Part shown: in pieces, positions 60,296 through 64,000 of the stretch
Position numbering within the stretch: position 1 is the stretch's first letter
How the letters are laid out: each line of letters begins with the position of its first letter
Source of the DNA: Ruegeria sp. R14_0
Lineage (GTDB): Bacteria > Pseudomonadota > Alphaproteobacteria > Rhodobacterales > Rhodobacteraceae
Reading direction: 5' to 3'
DNA: 64,000 nt
Assembly (NCBI RefSeq): GCF_017743975.1
Contig: NZ_JAGHRC010000008.1
Location: 62,001 to 126,000 of the forward strand
Translations under genes and position numbers: made by a program
The notes under the pieces: model-generated
What the model saw: only the letters and a program-made list of their open reading frames with translations
Told to the model about the DNA's origin: nothing
The model's database searches: none

Positions 60296-61480
60296 TCAGG
60301 CTTTTTCATAGAGTGTGGTGACACAGGCCCCACCGAGGCCCAGATTGTGCTGAAGTGCCAAGCGCGCGCCATCGACCTGGCGCGCATCAGCCTGCCCGCG
60401 CAACTGCTGGACAAGCTCGGTACATTGCGCAAGGCCGGTCGCCCCAAGAGGATGACCTTTGGACAACAAACCGCCCGACGGGTTGGTCACGTATTTTCCG
60501 CCATAGGTGTTGTCGCCATCATCAACAAACTTCGCAGCCTCGCCTCGGCCGCAAAGGCCAAGCGCCTCGTAGGTGATGAGTTCGTTGTGGGCGAAACAGT
60601 CGTGCAGTTCGACCACATCCACGTCTTCGGGCCCGATGCCCGCAGCCTCGTAGACCTGATCGGCGGCGCGCTTGGCCATCGAAAAGCCGACCACCTCGCG
60701 CATATCATGGGCTTCGAAGGTTTCCGGGCCGTCCGTTGTCATGGCCTGCGCCGCGATCCGAACCGAACTGTCCAGTCCGTGCTTGTCGGCGAATTCCTTG
60801 GAACAGATGATCGCGGCGGCTGCGCCACAGGTTGGCGGACAGGCCATAAGCTTGGTCATGACGCCGGGCCAGACCACCTGCGCAGCCATGACGTCTTCCG
60901 CCGTCACTTCCTGGCGGAATAGGGCCACCGGGTTCTTGGCCGCATGGCGGCTGGCCTTGGCTCGGATTTTGGCGAAGGTCTCAAGAGGCGTGCCGAACTC
61001 GTCCATATGCGCTTTGCCCGCGCCCCCGAAATAGCGCAGCGCCAGCGGAATATCGGGGTTGCCAACCAGATCGTCGGTTTCTTCGTCGAAAGCCGCAAAC
61101 GGGCTGACCCGATCGTGGAACATCGCGCCGATTGCGCCGGGCTGCATCTGCTCGAATCCTAGTGCCAGAGCACATTCCACCGCGCCGCTTTCAACTGCCT
61201 GGCGGGCCAGGAACAGGGCAGACGACCCGGTCGAGCAGTTGTTGTTCACATTCAGAACCGGGATGCCGGTCATGCCGACCTGATACAAAGCCCGCTGGCC
61301 ACAGGTGCTATCGCCATAGACATAGCCAACATAGGCCTGCTGAACCTTGTCATAATCCAGACCCGCGTCGGCCAGGGCAGAACGGGTGGCTGCGCTCGCC
61401 ATCACATCATAGCTTTCGGATTTTCCCGGCTTCTGGAACGGGACCATCCCGACGCCGGTGACATAGGCTTTGCCTGTCAT
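60296..61480 (-). CDS. SCPx-type thiolase / lipid-transfer protein
   Basis: A 394-residue thiolase-like protein. Nucleophile Cys lies in LNVNNNCSTGSSALFLARQA (about residue 85), the His in VVELHDCFAHNELITYEALG and the C-terminal GLLSKGHPLGATGLAQCTEL. This matches sterol-carrier-protein-x/acetyl-CoA acyltransferase proteins that cleave 2-methyl-branched 3-ketoacyl-CoA. The usual trailing DUF35 OB-fold partner is not seen. ATG 61480 follows GGGAGAGAG. It leads the thiolase-SDR operon. Confidence 0.87.
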   Translation of the reverse strand: MTGKAYVTGVGMVPFQKPGKSESYDVMASAATRSALADAGLDYDKVQQAYVGYVYGDSTCGQRALYQVGMTGIPVLNVNNNCSTGSSALFLARQAVESGAVECALALGFEQMQPGAIGAMFHDRVSPFAAFDEETDDLVGNPDIPLALRYFGGAGKAHMDEFGTPLETFAKIRAKASRHAAKNPVALFRQEVTAEDVMAAQVVWPGVMTKLMACPPTCGAAAAIICSKEFADKHGLDSSVRIAAQAMTTDGPETFEAHDMREVVGFSMAKRAADQVYEAAGIGPEDVDVVELHDCFAHNELITYEALGLCGRGEAAKFVDDGDNTYGGKYVTNPSGGLLSKGHPLGATGLAQCTELVQQLRGQADARQVDGARLALQHNLGLGGACVTTLYEKA

Positions 61481-61537
61481 TTCTTTCTCTCTCCCATGCT
61501 TGGTCTGGCTATTGTGAACGGTAAGCCATATCATTTT

Positions 61538-61633
61538 CTAACACATGTTTGATTTTAGCGCTTAGCCTCGATAACTGTCAACATAGTTAAAACGTGATGT
61601 AGGGCGCTTGCGTCATTTGCTAACACATGACTG
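61538..61633. promoter_or_regulatory. Divergent promoter region with two TetR-like half operators
   Basis: The 280-nt gap between the thiolase (minus) and carbonic-anhydrase-like (plus) genes holds CTAACA-CA-TGTTTG (61538-61551) and CTAACACATGACTG (61620-61633), both close to the perfect dyad at 59277. A further dyad, AACT-N8-AGTT, lies at 61573-61588. The two sites are 82 nt apart, about eight helical turns, so looping between bound repressors is conceivable. Confidence 0.55.
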
Positions 61634-61760
61634 ATTTTCTTGACCGCGCGTTCCGGAAGCCAGCACCTTTCAGGCTTTTGGGTCCCGGCATGACGGTTGA
61701 TGAGCGTTTGACGTCTGGTTCCGGTAATCAGTGGCACCCAACCCACTAAAGGGAGAGAGA

Positions 61761-62372
61761 ATGGCGTATTGTTATGAATTCAAAGGGTTCGTGCCCGTTG
61801 TGCCTGAGGATACATATGTCCATCCTCAGGCGGTTCTGATCGGAAATGTCATCCTGGGTCATGGATGCTATATCGGACCCGGAGCAAGCCTGCGGGGCGA
61901 TTTCGGCAGGATCGTGATTGGAGACGGTGCCAATGTTCAGGATAATTGCATCATGCATTCCTTCCCCGGCCGCGACGCGGTGGTGGAACCGGACGGGCAT
62001 GTCGGCCACGGCGCGATTCTGCATGGTTGCATCGTTGGACGAAACGCTTTGATCGGCATGAACGCGGTCATCATGGACGGCGTCGAGCTTGGCGCGGAAT
62101 CGATTGTCGGCGCGCAAGCCTTCGTGCGTGGTGAAACGGTGATTCCGCCACGCTCGATGGTTGTCGGGTCGCCTGCGAAGGTGATCCGCGACGTCACCGA
62201 GAAGGAAGTCGCTTGGAAAACACGCGGAACTGCCGAGTATCAGCAACTCGCGCGCGACTGTCTGGCCGGATTGAAGCCCGTCGAGCCGCTGAAGGCGGTC
62301 GAGGCCAACCGACCGGAGATGGCTGCCTCCGACGTCGTCTCCATTCAGGAAGCGCGGCAGAAGCCGTCCTGA
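61761..62372 (+). CDS. PaaY/gamma-carbonic-anhydrase-like hexapeptide protein
   Basis: A 203-residue left-handed beta-helix protein built of hexapeptide turns ([20 protein letters not shown] and onwards). It has the metal-site pattern of gamma-carbonic anhydrases: [13 protein letters not shown], then [11 protein letters not shown]. Close relatives include PaaY, a thioesterase that hydrolyses stalled CoA esters, and CaiE. Beside acyl-CoA enzymes, a CoA-ester salvage role is plausible. ATG 61761 follows GGGAGAGAGA. The gene is divergent from the thiolase operon and shares the TetR-like sites. Confidence 0.85.
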   Translation: MAYCYEFKGFVPVVPEDTYVHPQAVLIGNVILGHGCYIGPGASLRGDFGRIVIGDGANVQDNCIMHSFPGRDAVVEPDGHVGHGAILHGCIVGRNALIGMNAVIMDGVELGAESIVGAQAFVRGETVIPPRSMVVGSPAKVIRDVTEKEVAWKTRGTAEYQQLARDCLAGLKPVEPLKAVEANRPEMAASDVVSIQEARQKPS

Positions 62373-62490
62373 CCTGCCCGGAAGCCGGACAGGGGCGGGT
62401 CTCTGCAGGTGCCGAATGCGCCAAGTGGTATCGCCTTGGCACGGGCCGGCCCCAGCGGAAAGCCGGCGTGCCGCCCTACCCCTCAAGCCG

Positions 62491-64000
62491 TCACAGCCGG
62501 AAGATCCCGTAGTGCGGATCATCGATCGGCGCGTTCAGCGAGGCGGAAATCGACATGCCAAGCGCATTGCGTGTGTCCGCCGGGTCAAGGATGCCATCGT
62601 CCCACAATTCCGAGGTCGAGGTATAGGCTTCGACATCTCGGCGGAATTTCTCCAGCACGGGATCACGGATCGCGGCGATTTCTTCCTCGCTCAGTTCTTT
62701 GCCTTCGCGCTGAAGCTGCCGGATCTTGACGTCGGCCATGGTATTGGCAGCCTGATCCGCACCCATCACGCCGATTTCGGCCTGCGGCCACATGAACAGC
62801 GTGCGTGCATCCCAGGCCCGTCCGCACATGCCGTAATTGCCTGCCCCATAGGACGCATTGGCGATCACGGTAAACTTCGGCACGACCGAGCCGCCCTGCG
62901 CCATCAGCATCTTGGCGCCGTCCTTGGCGATGCCGCGTTCTTCGTATTCGCGGCCCACCATATAGCCAGTGATGTTCTGAAAAAAGACCAGTGGCGTACG
63001 GTTCTGGTTGCATAGCTGCATGAAATGCGCGGCCTTCAGCGAGCTGTCGTTGAACAGCACCCCGTTATTGGCGAGGATCCCCACCTTGAAACCCCAGATA
63101 TGGGCAAAACCACAGACCATCGTGGTGCCGTAATCGGGCTGGTATTCGTGAAAGCGCGAACCGTCCACGATCCGGGCCAGAACCTCGCGCATGTCGAATT
63201 GGGTTTTCCGGTCCTTGGGAATGATCCCGTAAAGCTCGGTCGGGTCGTAGTAAGGCTCTTCATAGGAAGCAGTTTCGATGATCGTTTTCGGTGTGCGTTT
63301 CCATTGGCTGACAATCTCGCGCGCCAGTGAAAAGGCGTGCTGTTCGGTCGCGGCACGATAATCTCCCGTCCCCGAGACAGAGGTGTGCATCACCGCGCCG
63401 CCAAGCTCCTGCACGCCGACCTCTTCGCCGGTGGCCGCCTTGACCAGCGGGGGACCGCCAAGGAAAATCGCCCCAGTGCCTTCGATGATGATGTTGTAAT
63501 CGCTCAGCGTAGGTACATAGGCACCGCCTGCGGTGCAATGCCCGCCGACCACAGCAATCTGCGGGATATTGGCCTGACTCAGCTTGACCTGGTTGCGAAA
63601 CACCCGCCCGCCCAGATAGCGGTCGGGAAAGACGCCATGTTGCAGCGGCAGGAAACCGCCGGCGCTGTCGCAGATATGGATGACCGGCAAACGGTTTTCC
63701 AATGCCACATCCAGAAGTCGCACGATCTTTTTAACCGTATGCGGATACCAAGCACCGCCCTTGACGCTGGCGTCATTGGCATGAATAGCGACCTCGCGGC
63801 CCTGCACGATGCCGATACCCGTTACCACGGCGGCGCCGGGCACCGCACCATCGTATTCGCGGCAGGCGGCCAGGGTTGAAAACTCCAGAAACGGTGTGCC
63901 GGGATCCAGCAATAGCTTCAGCCGCTCGCGCACCCCCAGCTTGTTTTGCCGCGCAAGGCGGTCAATGTCCCGTTGCGGGCGTTCGAAACGCGCCGCGTGC
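62491..64000 (-). CDS. Second acyl-CoA carboxyltransferase (5' end beyond window)
   Basis: About 503 residues are visible, with the N-terminus outside the window. It has RERLKLLLDPGTPFLEFSTL, GGHCTAGGAYVPTLSDYNII, FFQNITGYMVGREYEERGIA and SYGAGNYGMCGRAWDARTLF, the plan of acyl-CoA carboxylase beta subunits. It differs clearly from the beta subunit at 57019-58617, so it is a paralogue with its own substrate. No second alpha subunit is visible; it may share the one at 54202 or have a partner beyond the edge. The frame continues upstream of 63933, so that internal GTG is not the true start. Confidence 0.9.
   Translation of the reverse strand, partial: HAARFERPQRDIDRLARQNKLGVRERLKLLLDPGTPFLEFSTLAACREYDGAVPGAAVVTGIGIVQGREVAIHANDASVKGGAWYPHTVKKIVRLLDVALENRLPVIHICDSAGGFLPLQHGVFPDRYLGGRVFRNQVKLSQANIPQIAVVGGHCTAGGAYVPTLSDYNIIIEGTGAIFLGGPPLVKAATGEEVGVQELGGAVMHTSVSGTGDYRAATEQHAFSLAREIVSQWKRTPKTIIETASYEEPYYDPTELYGIIPKDRKTQFDMREVLARIVDGSRFHEYQPDYGTTMVCGFAHIWGFKVGILANNGVLFNDSSLKAAHFMQLCNQNRTPLVFFQNITGYMVGREYEERGIAKDGAKMLMAQGGSVVPKFTVIANASYGAGNYGMCGRAWDARTLFMWPQAEIGVMGADQAANTMADVKIRQLQREGKELSEEEIAAIRDPVLEKFRRDVEAYTSTSELWDDGILDPADTRNALGMSISASLNAPIDDPHYGIFRL

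Noticed and set aside
59393..60922. 509-codon open frame on the plus strand
   Set aside because: It runs antisense through the SDR and thiolase genes, both with intact catalytic motifs, and shows no domain of its own.
62373..62490. Hairpin CTGCCCGG/CCGGACAG between convergent genes as a terminator
   Set aside because: Imperfect stem and no T run; too weak to call.
1..64000. CRISPR arrays, tRNA or rRNA genes
   Set aside because: No regularly spaced repeat array and no tRNA- or rRNA-like sequence was recognised on reading; a covariance-model scan was not possible.
1..64000. Integrase, replication initiator or partition genes to define plasmid or ICE
   Set aside because: None recognised in the window, so the element type is left open.

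Overview
The window is a G+C-rich alphaproteobacterial sequence, most likely from the Rhodobacterales (Roseobacter-type). This is inferred from protein flavour and gene combinations; no rRNA or tRNA gene is present to anchor it. About 50 kb (roughly 0.8-51.4 kb) is the backbone of a conjugative element (plasmid or ICE) loaded with antiphage genes. The last 12.5 kb (51.4-64 kb) is acyl-CoA catabolism. No replication gene, integrase or attachment site is visible, so plasmid and ICE cannot be told apart.

Left to right: a truncated IS630-type insertion sequence (1-709); a PrlF-YhaV toxin-antitoxin pair (853-1694); an establishment/maintenance module with a giant methylase-helicase of the strawberry-notch type, DUF6878, DUF6915 and tandem DUF736 proteins (2096-8586); a complete type II CBASS operon on the minus strand (13341 down to 8802: cyclase, Cap2, Cap3, 2TM-SAVED effector); DUF2493 and SH3-nuclease genes (14052-16290); a candidate oriT (about 17052-17095) and the mobC-relaxase-virD4 operon (17376-22298).

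A second cargo block follows: a Hachiman/AbpAB-like nuclease-helicase pair (26667-22458, minus), an EamA transporter, and a three-gene DNA methyltransferase-helicase-GIY-YIG nuclease operon (28044-34073, plus), which is the best candidate here for a poorly described defence system. Next is a full VirB type IV secretion operon on the minus strand (47040 down to 35555). A winged-helix/nucleotidyltransferase fusion gene lies 30 nt behind virB6. The cluster also carries a VirB1-VirB5 chimera and a second lytic transglycosylase. A small XRE regulator, a class III nucleotide cyclase and secreted proteins of unknown function complete the element.

The transfer genes appear to share one control element. 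A TATA(T/C)TATCGTA block sits between TTGCGA/TTGACA -35 boxes and the -10 regions of the mobC operon, the virB operon and a secreted-protein gene. The XRE protein is the natural candidate to bind it.

The right-hand block encodes a biotin-dependent acyl-CoA carboxylase (alpha and beta), a methylglutaconyl-type hydratase, an isovaleryl-type acyl-CoA dehydrogenase, a BioY biotin transporter, an SDR, an SCPx-type thiolase, a gamma-carbonic-anhydrase-like protein and a second carboxyltransferase. This fits leucine/isovalerate-like or terpenoid-acid breakdown. A TetR repressor gene carries a CTAACA-N2-TGTTAG operator, and degenerate copies recur in the thiolase promoter region.
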